Assembly: GCF_031326205.1 (NCBI RefSeq) | Contig: NZ_CP133721.1 | Coordinates: forward strand, 248,001-312,000 | Source of the DNA: Flavobacterium sp. 20NA77.7 | GTDB taxonomy: Bacteria; Bacteroidota; Bacteroidia; Flavobacteriales; Flavobacteriaceae | Reading direction: 5' to 3' | DNA length: 64,000 nucleotides | Part shown: piece by piece, positions 25,781-34,524 of the stretch | Numbering within the stretch: position 1 is the first letter of the stretch | How the letters are laid out: each line of letters opens with the position of its first letter | Program-made: the position numbers and the translations under genes | The notes under the pieces: generated by a model | Database searches by the model: none | The model's input: the letters and a program-made list of their open reading frames with translations, nothing else | Told to the model about the DNA's origin: nothing

Positions 25781-27628
25781 ATGTGTGGAATTGTAGGTTA
25801 TATTGGTCATAGAGAAGCGTATCCAATTATTATAAAAGGATTAAAAAGACTTGAGTACAGAGGATATGATAGTGCTGGTGTGGTTTTGTATGATGGAAAG
25901 GATTTAAAATTAGCTAAAACAAAAGGAAAAGTTTCAGATTTAGAAGCACGTGTTTCAAAAGAAATTACAACAAATGGATCTATTGGTATGGGTCACACGC
26001 GTTGGGCGACACATGGTGTCCCAAATGACGTGAATTCTCATCCTCACTTATCAAATTCGGGAAATTTAGTGATTGTTCATAATGGAATTATTGAAAATTA
26101 TGAGCCATTAAAAAAAGAATTAATTAAAAGAGGTTATACGTTTAAATCAGATACGGATACGGAAGTATTAGTAAATTTAATTGAAGAAGTTCAAAAAAAA
26201 GAGAAATTAAAACTTGGGAAAGCTGTACAAGTAGCTTTAAATCAAGTAGTAGGTGCTTATGCAATAGTTGTGTTTGATAAAAACAAGCCTGACGAATTGG
26301 TGGCAGCACGTCTAGGTTCGCCTTTAGCAATTGGAATTGGAGAAGAAGAGTTTTTCATTGCGTCTGACGCATCACCTTTTATTGAATATACCTCAAATGC
26401 CATATATTTAGAAGATGAAGAAATGGCAATTATTCGCCTTCATAAACCAATGAAAGTGCGAAAAATAAAAGACGATTCATTAGTAGATCCATATATTCAA
26501 GAACTTCAAATGAATTTGGAGCAAATAGAAAAAGGTGGCTATGAGCATTTTATGCTCAAAGAAATTTATGAACAACCTAATGTAATTAAAGATACGTATA
26601 GAGGTAGATTATTGGCAAACAAAGGCATTATTCAAATGTCGGGTATCGAAGATAATTTAGAAAAATTTTTAAATGCAAAACGGATACTAATTGTTGCTTG
26701 TGGCACTTCGTGGCATGCAGGATTAGTGGCTGAATATATTATAGAAGAATTTGCTAGAATACCCGTTGAGGTAGAATATGCTTCCGAATTTAGATACAGA
26801 AACCCAATTATTAATAAAGACGATATTGTAATTGCTATTTCCCAATCAGGAGAAACAGCAGACACGTTAGCCGCAATCAAATTAGCGAAAGAAAATGGCG
26901 CTTTTGTTTTTGGAGTTTGTAATGTTGTAGGATCTTCTATTTCAAGAGAAACACACGCTGGAGCTTATACACATGCAGGGCCAGAAATTGGCGTGGCGTC
27001 TACTAAGGCGTTCACGACACAAATTACAATATTGACGCTTATTGCATTGCGTTTAGCAAAAGCAAAAGGCTCAATGAATCATGCCGATTATCAAAGGTAT
27101 TTATTAGAATTAGAAATGATTCCTGAAAAAGTACAAGAAGCGCTGTTGACAAATGAATCGTCAAAAGCTATTGCATCTATTTATAAAAATGCTACAAATT
27201 GCTTGTATTTAGGAAGAGGATATAATTTTCCAGTTGCCTTAGAGGGTGCTTTAAAACTAAAAGAAATATCGTATATCCACGCTGAAGGGTATCCGGCTGC
27301 AGAAATGAAACACGGACCTATAGCTTTAATAGATGAGCAAATGCCAGTAATAGTAATTGCACCAAATAAAGGACATTACGATAAAGTTGTGAGTAATATA
27401 CAAGAAATTAAATCTAGAAGTGGTAAAATTATCGCTGTGGTAACGAAAGGAGATACTCAGGTTAAAGAATTAGCAGATCACGTTATTGAAATTCCAGAAA
27501 CTTCAGAAGCATTAACACCGCTATTAACCACAATACCATTGCAATTATTATCCTATCATATTGCGGTATTAAGAGGGTGTAATGTGGACCAGCCTAGAAA
27601 TTTAGCAAAATCCGTTACAGTAGAATAA
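25781..27628 (+). CDS. glmS: Glutamine-fructose-6-phosphate aminotransferase (isomerizing)
   Basis: Makes glucosamine 6-phosphate from fructose 6-phosphate and glutamine, the first step towards UDP-GlcNAc for peptidoglycan and LPS. The 615-residue protein begins MCGIVGYIGHREAYPI with the catalytic Cys exposed after Met removal. The glutaminase domain continues with YRGYDSAG, HTRWATHG and HNGIIENY. Two SIS sugar-isomerase domains follow (ACGTSWHAGLVAEYIIEEFA; SQSGETADTL; SKAIASIYKNATNCLYLGRG), and it ends DQPRNLAKSVTVE as expected. No ribozyme-like leader is present, since the DUF4270 stop is two bases upstream. A strong terminator follows. Confidence 0.98.
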   Translation: MCGIVGYIGHREAYPIIIKGLKRLEYRGYDSAGVVLYDGKDLKLAKTKGKVSDLEARVSKEITTNGSIGMGHTRWATHGVPNDVNSHPHLSNSGNLVIVHNGIIENYEPLKKELIKRGYTFKSDTDTEVLVNLIEEVQKKEKLKLGKAVQVALNQVVGAYAIVVFDKNKPDELVAARLGSPLAIGIGEEEFFIASDASPFIEYTSNAIYLEDEEMAIIRLHKPMKVRKIKDDSLVDPYIQELQMNLEQIEKGGYEHFMLKEIYEQPNVIKDTYRGRLLANKGIIQMSGIEDNLEKFLNAKRILIVACGTSWHAGLVAEYIIEEFARIPVEVEYASEFRYRNPIINKDDIVIAISQSGETADTLAAIKLAKENGAFVFGVCNVVGSSISRETHAGAYTHAGPEIGVASTKAFTTQITILTLIALRLAKAKGSMNHADYQRYLLELEMIPEKVQEALLTNESSKAIASIYKNATNCLYLGRGYNFPVALEGALKLKEISYIHAEGYPAAEMKHGPIALIDEQMPVIVIAPNKGHYDKVVSNIQEIKSRSGKIIAVVTKGDTQVKELADHVIEIPETSEALTPLLTTIPLQLLSYHIAVLRGCNVDQPRNLAKSVTVE

Positions 27629-27635
27629 AAAAATT

Positions 27636-27663
27636 AAAGCGAAATGATTCATTTCGCTTTTTT
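27636..27663 (+). terminator. Terminator after glmS
   Basis: AAAGCGAAATGA pairs with TCATTTCGCTTT (12 pairs, very short loop), and the right arm runs into further T residues. Confidence 0.9.
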
Positions 27664-27688
27664 ATTTGTAAAAAAATTCAAAAATAAA

Positions 27689-27720
27689 TTGCAAAATTAA
27701 TTCTAAAAAAACTATCTTTG
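27689..27720 (+). promoter_or_regulatory. Promoter of atpD-atpC (TTG-N21-TATCTTTG)
   Basis: TTG at 27689-27691 and TATCTTTG at 27713-27720 are separated by 21 bases, fitting the Bacteroidetes -33/-7 pattern. CACCCG follows the -7 box. Transcription would start near 27725, leaving a leader of about 55 bases to the atpD ATG. Confidence 0.8.
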
Positions 27721-27776
27721 CACCCGAAAAAACATGATTTTTTTCAACTCTAAATAGCTATTAAATAAATACATAA

Positions 27777-29291
<1,515 letters not shown>

Positions 29292-29294
29292 TTT

Positions 29295-29362
29295 AGTATT
29301 CAGTATTCAGTCACAGTATTCAGTTACTTGCTAATCACTAATTACTAATCACTAATCACTAA
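29295..29362 (+). repeat. Short tandem repeats in the atpD-atpC spacer
   Basis: The spacer consists almost wholly of two repeat families. AGTATTC occurs at 29295-29301, 29302-29308 and 29315-29321. A heptamer CTAATCA (one copy CTAATTA) runs 4.5 times in tandem from 29331 to 29362, stopping five bases before the atpC ATG. It does not encode a peptide. Confidence 0.85.
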
Positions 29363-29367
29363 GAAAT

Positions 29368-29649
29368 ATGATTTTAGAAATAGTATCGCCAGAGGCAACG
29401 TTATTTAAAGGAGAAGTTACTTCAGTAGCTGTTCCTGGAGTTAATGGTGAGTTTCAAATGCTGAATAATCACGCACCAATAGTGTCAATTTTAACAAAAG
29501 GAAGTGTAAAAATTAATGCTTCTCAAATTTCAATTGATCCCGTGCATGAAGCTAAATTTACGAAAGTGAATCAGCAAAATTATTGGTTGCCTATTCAATC
29601 AGGAACCCTAGAAATGAAAGACAATAAAGTAATAGTATTAGCCGACTAA
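29368..29649 (+). CDS. atpC: ATP synthase F1 subunit epsilon, short form
   Basis: Part of the F1 rotor, contacting gamma and the c-ring. The 93-residue protein contains the N-terminal beta-sandwich (LEIVSPEATLFKGEVTSVAV, then VPGVNGEFQMLNNHAPIVSI) and stops after DNKVIVLAD. The C-terminal two-helix domain that in E. coli and Bacillus (about 130-140 residues) inhibits ATP hydrolysis is absent. This short form seems usual in the group. It follows atpD after a repeat-filled spacer and is closed by a terminator. Confidence 0.96.
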   Translation: MILEIVSPEATLFKGEVTSVAVPGVNGEFQMLNNHAPIVSILTKGSVKINASQISIDPVHEAKFTKVNQQNYWLPIQSGTLEMKDNKVIVLAD

Positions 29650-29671
29650 TTCGTTATTTTATTTCAAATAT

Positions 29672-29705
29672 AAATCCCATAGTGTAAATCTCTGTGGGAT
29701 TTTTT
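29672..29705 (+). terminator. Terminator after atpC
   Basis: AAATCCCATA pairs with TGTGGGATTT (10 pairs, one G-U) around an 11-base loop, followed by a T-run. Confidence 0.82.
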
Positions 29706-29712
29706 ATTTTTG
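29705..29712 (+). promoter_or_regulatory. Possible -7 box (TATTTTTG) for bioF
   Basis: TATTTTTG matches TAnnTTTG but overlaps the T-run of the atpC terminator. It lies 28 bases ahead of the bioF ATG. No -33 element is seen. Confidence 0.35.
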
Positions 29713-29740
29713 ATGGCTAAACTTTATTTGCTGCTTTATT

Positions 29741-30892
29741 ATGAAACTTCCTCATTCACTTCAAGAAAAATTAAATTTAAGGGTCCAAAAACAGGCACTA
29801 AGAAGTCTTTTGCTTCATAGTGAAGAGATCGATTTTTCATCTAACGACTATTTGGGTTTTGCTAAAAATGAAGAAATATTTGAAGCAACGCACAAATATC
29901 TAGTAGCTAATAACCAAAAAATTAACGGGGCAACTGGTTCCAGATTAATTTCAGGGAATCATAATTTATATGTTGTTACTGAAAAATATATTGCAGAGTT
30001 TCATCAATCAGAAGCAGCTTTGATTTTTAATTCGGGGTATGATGCTAATGTAGGGTTTTTTAGCGCTGTGCCGCAAAGAAATGATGTTATTTTATATGAT
30101 GAGTTGTGTCATGCTTCCATTCGTGATGGCATACAAATGAGTCACGCTAAATCGTATAAATTTCAGCATAACGATTATGAAGATTTGGAAAACAAAATTA
30201 TCAAACTTCAAATCCAAAATGCCAAACAAGAAACAATTTATATCGTAACAGAATCCGTTTTTTCTATGGATGGTGATACGCCTAATATAGAAAAATTAGT
30301 CCAACTTTCAGAAAAATTTAAGGCACTCTTAGTTGTAGATGAAGCGCATGCTTTAGGTGTGTTTGGAGAAAAAGGTGAAGGTGTAATACAATCGCAACAA
30401 TTTCAAAATAAAGTATTTGCCAGAATTATGACGTTTGGTAAAGGCTTGGGTTGTCATGGTGCGGCTATTTTAGGAAATGCTGATTTAATAGAATATTTAG
30501 TTAATTTTGCTCGAAGTTTTATTTATACAACCGGACTTTCCCCTCATTCGGTTGCGACAATTTTAGTAGCGTATCAAAATTTAAATCAGTCGACTGAACT
30601 TCAAAAATTAAAAGATAATATTAGTTTTTTCAATCAGCAAAAACAGTTTTTAGGAGTCAAGCCACTTTTTGTATATAGTAAATCGGCGATTCATTCGGCT
30701 ATACTTCCCGGTAACCATAAAGTAAAAAAAATAGCTTCTCAATTACAAGAAAAAGGATTTGAGGTGAAACCTATTTTAGCACCAACCGTTCCAGAAGGTC
30801 AAGAACGATTGCGGTTTTGTTTGCATTCATACAATACTGAAAGAGAAATGCAAGAAGTTTTGTCAGCATTGAGTAATTTTGTATTTGATTAA
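29741..30892 (+). CDS. bioF: 8-amino-7-oxononanoate synthase (AON synthase)
   Basis: A PLP enzyme of the alpha-oxoamine synthase family. In biotin synthesis it condenses pimeloyl-ACP (or CoA) with alanine. The 383-residue protein shows DFSSNDYLGF, GATGSRLISGNHNLY, the PLP-contacting DEAHALGVFGEKGEG and the Schiff-base lysine Lys234 in TFGKGLGCHGAAI. The same family includes 2-amino-3-ketobutyrate ligase and serine palmitoyltransferase, but the nearby bioD and bioA make BioF the best call. Translation of a DUF2007 gene begins 12 bases after its stop. Confidence 0.93.
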   Translation: MKLPHSLQEKLNLRVQKQALRSLLLHSEEIDFSSNDYLGFAKNEEIFEATHKYLVANNQKINGATGSRLISGNHNLYVVTEKYIAEFHQSEAALIFNSGYDANVGFFSAVPQRNDVILYDELCHASIRDGIQMSHAKSYKFQHNDYEDLENKIIKLQIQNAKQETIYIVTESVFSMDGDTPNIEKLVQLSEKFKALLVVDEAHALGVFGEKGEGVIQSQQFQNKVFARIMTFGKGLGCHGAAILGNADLIEYLVNFARSFIYTTGLSPHSVATILVAYQNLNQSTELQKLKDNISFFNQQKQFLGVKPLFVYSKSAIHSAILPGNHKVKKIASQLQEKGFEVKPILAPTVPEGQERLRFCLHSYNTEREMQEVLSALSNFVFD

Positions 30893-30904
30893 TCCTCTTT
30901 ATAT

Positions 30905-31306
30905 ATGTCAAAATTCCAACAAATCGCAACTTATCAATATTCATTAGAGGCTTATTTAATTAAAGGCAAGTTAGAATCTGAAGGTATTGAAGTGTTTTTG
31001 CAAAATGAAAATACAATCAATACAGATCCATTATTGAGTAATGCTTTAGGCGGGGTAAAAGTATTTGTACATTCAGAAGATGTACTAAAATCAAGACAAA
31101 TTTTAGATTCTATTCCAAAATACGCTGTTGATAATAAAGGCGAATTATTATCTTGTCCTAACTGTGGTTCTCAACATGTCAATATGGTTACCACTATTAA
31201 AGATGTTAAATCGTTTTTAGCATTTATATATGCTTTGTTTACTTTATCCATGCCCTTATTTACGAAACAAAGGTATAAGTGCGAAAGCTGTCATTTTGAA
31301 TTTTAG
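30905..31306 (+). CDS. DUF2007 domain protein with zinc ribbon and hydrophobic segment
   Basis: A 133-residue protein. The N-terminal part (about residues 5-72) resembles DUF2007, a small domain found in signal-transducing and PII-like folds (TYQYSLEAYLIKGKLESEGI and GGVKVFVHSEDVLKSRQIL). It is followed by a zinc-ribbon pair CPNC...CESC (about residues 84-129) that flanks a short hydrophobic stretch FLAFIYALFTLSMPL, which may insert in the membrane. It lies between bioF and bioD without an evident biotin role. Function unknown; the N-terminal domain call is from pattern memory. Confidence 0.82.
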   Translation: MSKFQQIATYQYSLEAYLIKGKLESEGIEVFLQNENTINTDPLLSNALGGVKVFVHSEDVLKSRQILDSIPKYAVDNKGELLSCPNCGSQHVNMVTTIKDVKSFLAFIYALFTLSMPLFTKQRYKCESCHFEF

Positions 31307-31350
31307 TTTTAGATACACAGATTTAAAAAAAATTAATAGATATTTTTAAG

Positions 31351-31385
31351 AACCTTGTGAAATCTTTGCGAACTTTGCGGTTAAA
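31351..31385 (+). repeat. Flavobacterial-type intergenic repeat (CTTTGCGAACTTTGCGG)
   Basis: The spacer between the DUF2007 gene and bioD contains a direct repeat: CTTTGCG and ACTTTGCG are separated by two A residues, preceded by CCTTGTGAAAT and followed by GTTAAAT. I recall very similar strings between genes in many Flavobacterium genomes. Only this copy is seen in the window, so the repeat family status rests on memory. Confidence 0.5.
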
Positions 31386-31393
31386 TAAAAAAA

Positions 31394-32011
31394 ATGAAAG
31401 TATTTATTACAGGAATAGGAACAGATGTTGGCAAAACAGTTGCTTCTGCCATAGTAGTTGAAGCATTAGAAGCAGATTATTGGAAACCCATACAGGCAGG
31501 AGATTTAAATTTTTCAGATTCCGATAAAATAAAATCCAAAATCTCAAATTCAAAATCTCAAATTTTAACAAATGCATATGCCCTAAATACTCCAGCAAGC
31601 CCTCATTTAGCTGCAGAACGAGACGGAATTACCATTGATATTAAAAAAATTAAAGAACCCAAAACTACAAATCATTTAGTTATTGAAGGTGCAGGGGGGA
31701 TATTGGTTCCATTAAATGAAGAACATACAATTTTAGATTTAATTCAACCTGACTATAAGGTAATTGTAGTTTCTCGACATTATTTAGGAAGTATTAATCA
31801 TACCTTATTGACTATAGAAGCTTTAAAAAGTAGAAATATTCCTGTGGCAGGGATTATATTTTCAGGGGATGAGCACGCTTCTACTGAACAAATTATACTT
31901 GCTAAAACAAATGTTCCTATGATAGGTCGTATAGAACAAGAGCCTTATTTTGATAAAAATGTTGTATGTTATTATGCCGATTTATTTAGAGATAAGTTGC
32001 TGAAATTATAA
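31394..32011 (+). CDS. bioD: Dethiobiotin synthetase
   Basis: Uses ATP and CO2 to close the ureido ring on 7,8-diaminopelargonate, giving dethiobiotin. The 205-residue protein carries the deviant Walker motif GIGTDVGKT (residues 7-15), the substrate lysine strand YWKPIQAGD, the strand VIEGAGGILVPLNEEHTILD and GSINHTLLTIEALKSRNIPV. Residues about 45-56 (KIKSKISNSKSQ) are encoded by a run of near-repeats of the form AAAATCYCAAATT and look like a low-complexity insertion in a surface loop. The gene sits 70 bases ahead of bioA, which has its own possible promoter. Confidence 0.96.
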   Translation: MKVFITGIGTDVGKTVASAIVVEALEADYWKPIQAGDLNFSDSDKIKSKISNSKSQILTNAYALNTPASPHLAAERDGITIDIKKIKEPKTTNHLVIEGAGGILVPLNEEHTILDLIQPDYKVIVVSRHYLGSINHTLLTIEALKSRNIPVAGIIFSGDEHASTEQIILAKTNVPMIGRIEQEPYFDKNVVCYYADLFRDKLLKL

Positions 32012-32030
32012 ATAAAAGCTAGGACTTTAA

Positions 32031-32038
32031 TACCTTTG
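32031..32038 (+). promoter_or_regulatory. Candidate -7 box (TACCTTTG) for bioA
   Basis: TACCTTTG followed by CA matches TAnnTTTG and lies 43 bases upstream of the bioA ATG. No TTG occurs at the normal -33 distance. No BirA-type biotin operator palindrome was recognised. Confidence 0.5.
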
Positions 32039-32081
32039 CATTCAGAATAATTTAAATCTCTGAATACAAATCTCAATTTTC

Positions 32082-33359
32082 ATGACGCTTTCAGAAAAAG
32101 ATAACCTCTATAATTGGCATCCTTACACTCAACATCAGTTGCAGTCAAACTTTCCAGCTATTGTTAAAGGAGAAAATGAGTTTTTATGGGATGAAAATGG
32201 CAAACAATACATAGACGCAATAGCCTCATGGTGGGTCAATCCTTTTGGACATGCTAATCCTTTTCTTGCACAAGCAATTTACACACAATTAACAACATTA
32301 GAACACGTATTATTTGGTGGCTTTACACATAATAAAGTGGTAGAACTTGCTGAAAAATTAGTCCAAATTTTACCCTCTAATCAAAAGAAATATTTTTATT
32401 CTGATAATGGTTCTACAGCTGTGGAAGTAGCTATAAAAGCTTCGCTCCAATATTTTTATAATAAAGGCATAAAAAAGAATACAATAGTTGCATTTGAAGA
32501 TGCTTTTCATGGTGATACATTTGGCGCAATGGCTGTAAGTGGTATAGGTTTATTTACGGAAGCTTTTCAAGACGCTTTACTTCATGTTATTCGAATACCT
32601 GTTCCTGTAAAAGGAAAGGAAGAAGAATCTAAAAAGGCATTACAAAAAGCACTAGCTGAAAATGAAGTGGCTGCATTTGTCTTTGAACCCCTAGTTTTAG
32701 GCGCAGCTGGAATGGTCATGTATGAAGCGTCAGTATTAGACGAATTACTAGAAATTTGTAAAAAAAACAAGGTTTTTACTATTGCAGATGAAGTGATGAC
32801 GGGTTTTGGTAAAACAGGGAAATTATTCGCTTGTGACTATTTGAATATGCAACCTGATATGATGTGTCTGTCAAAAGCATTAACGGGAGGTACAATTCCT
32901 ATGGCAATTACTTCGTTCACACAAGAAATTTTTGATGGTTTTATAAGCGAAAACACGAATCATGCTTTTTTTCATGGGCATACATTTACAGCAAATCCCA
33001 CAGGGTGTGCAGCGGCTTTGGCAAGTATTCATTTATTAGAACAACCTGAAACTAAAAAAAATATAGATCGTATTCATGCAAATCATCTAGTTTTTGAACA
33101 CAACATACGATTAAATAACAATGTTGCTGCTACGAGAGTGAAAGGAATTATTTTTGCTTTAGAAGTTAAAGTAGCCGAAAAACAAGCCTATTATGGTGCA
33201 TTAAGAAATAAGCTATATGATTTTTTTATAACTAATGGTGTTATTTTACGTCCCGTTGGTAATACTATTTATATTTTACCCCCTTATTGTATTTCAGATG
33301 AAAGTTTACATACGGTTTATGAATTAATTGAAAAAGCGTTAAATGAAGTAGTATGTTAA
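32082..33359 (+). CDS. bioA: Adenosylmethionine-8-amino-7-oxononanoate aminotransferase
   Basis: A class III PLP aminotransferase that converts KAPA to 7,8-diaminopelargonate, usually with S-adenosylmethionine as amino donor. The 425-residue protein has HPYTQHQ near the N-terminus (a BioA hallmark), IDAIASWWVNPFGHANP, SDNGSTAVEVAIKASLQYF (PLP phosphate binding), AFEDAFHGDTFGAMAVSG, IADEVMTGFGKTG and the Schiff-base Lys265 in LSKALTGGTIPM. Its final codons overlap the ketosynthase gene by seven bases, implying coupled translation. Together with bioF and bioD it covers three of the four late biotin steps; bioB is outside the window. Confidence 0.97.
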   Translation: MTLSEKDNLYNWHPYTQHQLQSNFPAIVKGENEFLWDENGKQYIDAIASWWVNPFGHANPFLAQAIYTQLTTLEHVLFGGFTHNKVVELAEKLVQILPSNQKKYFYSDNGSTAVEVAIKASLQYFYNKGIKKNTIVAFEDAFHGDTFGAMAVSGIGLFTEAFQDALLHVIRIPVPVKGKEEESKKALQKALAENEVAAFVFEPLVLGAAGMVMYEASVLDELLEICKKNKVFTIADEVMTGFGKTGKLFACDYLNMQPDMMCLSKALTGGTIPMAITSFTQEIFDGFISENTNHAFFHGHTFTANPTGCAAALASIHLLEQPETKKNIDRIHANHLVFEHNIRLNNNVAATRVKGIIFALEVKVAEKQAYYGALRNKLYDFFITNGVILRPVGNTIYILPPYCISDESLHTVYELIEKALNEVVC

Positions 33360-34498
33360 AACAACCCGTTTATATTCATTCGTTGGCTTCTATTTCAGCA
33401 TTAGGCAGTTCTAAAGAAGAAGTTTGGAAAAATTATTTACATCCAAAAGCATTATTTAGCACTTTGGAAGCAAATGAAAAGGACTATTTGGTTTCAAAAC
33501 TTTCAATTGAAGACAATGCGTACCTGACAAAAATTGCTTTAGAATCAAAATATAAACATATAGATAAAACTGTATTATTAGGATTAGCCGTTGCCCGAAA
33601 AGCAATTTCACAAATAGAAATAGGAATGCCAGACCTTGGCGTAAATTTTAGTTCTTCACGGGGCGCTACATCTTTATTTGAACAGTATTTTGAAGAATTT
33701 TATACGACTAAAAAAGTAACTACTTATACTTCACCTGCTACTACATTAGGAAATATTTCAAGTTGGATTGCGCATGATTTACAAACTCGAGGCCCAGAAT
33801 TATCACATTCTATTACGTGCTCTTCAGGTTTACATAGTATTTTAAATGCTATTGCGTGGTTGCAAGCAGGTTTAGTTCATTCTTTTTTGGTAGGTGCCAG
33901 TGAAGCACCACTAACTCCGTTTACGTTAGCTCAGTTAGAAGCTTTAAAAGTTTATACACAGGAAAAAAATGATTTGCCTTGTAGAGCATTAGATTTTGAA
34001 AAGACTAAGAATTCGATGGTTTTAGGCGAAGGAGCTGTAGCTATTGTATTGTCTCTAAAAGATTCAACTTATTTAGCAAAAATAGTGGGTATGGGCTATG
34101 CTACTGAAGTATTGTCTAGTGCTACATCAATTTCTTCTGAAGCCGAATGTTTTCAAAAGTCTATGAAAATGGCTATTGGCAATTTACCACTTGAATCTAT
34201 TGATGCGATTATCATGCATGCGCCTGGAACTATTTTAGGAGATCAATCTGAGAGAGAAGCGATAGTAAAAGTATTTGGACAACAACAACCCTTACTTACG
34301 TCAAATAAATGGAAAGTTGGGCACACTTTTGCCACTTCTGGGTTATTAAGTATAGAATTAGCAATTTTAATGCTTGAAAAGCAACAATTTATTTCTTCTC
34401 CTTTTTATCCACAGCAAATAAGTAAACCCTTGAAAAGAATTTTAGTAAATGCGGTTGGTTTTGGAGGGAATGCAGTAAGTATTTTGATAGAAAAATAA
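33353..34498 (+). CDS. Beta-ketoacyl-ACP synthase family protein next to bioA
   Basis: A 381-residue thiolase-fold condensing enzyme. The Cys-His-His triad of KAS I/II enzymes is intact: Cys156 in SITCSSGLHS, His289 in IIMHAPGTILGD and His324 in WKVGHTFATSG. NAVGFGGNAVSILIE near the end is the usual C-terminal glycine motif. It is shorter than FabF (about 410). Its ATG lies inside the end of bioA. That overlap and the absence of other fatty-acid genes nearby suggest a part in building the pimeloyl chain for biotin, but this is inference from position. Confidence 0.9.
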   Translation: MLKQPVYIHSLASISALGSSKEEVWKNYLHPKALFSTLEANEKDYLVSKLSIEDNAYLTKIALESKYKHIDKTVLLGLAVARKAISQIEIGMPDLGVNFSSSRGATSLFEQYFEEFYTTKKVTTYTSPATTLGNISSWIAHDLQTRGPELSHSITCSSGLHSILNAIAWLQAGLVHSFLVGASEAPLTPFTLAQLEALKVYTQEKNDLPCRALDFEKTKNSMVLGEGAVAIVLSLKDSTYLAKIVGMGYATEVLSSATSISSEAECFQKSMKMAIGNLPLESIDAIIMHAPGTILGDQSEREAIVKVFGQQQPLLTSNKWKVGHTFATSGLLSIELAILMLEKQQFISSPFYPQQISKPLKRILVNAVGFGGNAVSILIEK

Positions 34499-34519
34499 AA
34501 GCCTCAATTTCTTGAGGCT
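34493..34519. terminator. Terminator shared by the ketosynthase gene and the nuo operon
   Basis: AGCCTCAA-TTTC-TTGAGGCT is a perfect 8-bp stem. On the minus strand it is followed by TTTTATTTTT and lies five bases after the nuoN stop, a good terminator for the complex I operon. On the plus strand the following T-run is weak. Confidence 0.82.
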
Positions 34520-34524
34520 AATCT

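Noticed and set aside
29331..29362. CTAATCA tandem array as a CRISPR or iteron origin
   Set aside because: Seven-base units without spacers are a simple tandem repeat, and no rep or cas gene is near.
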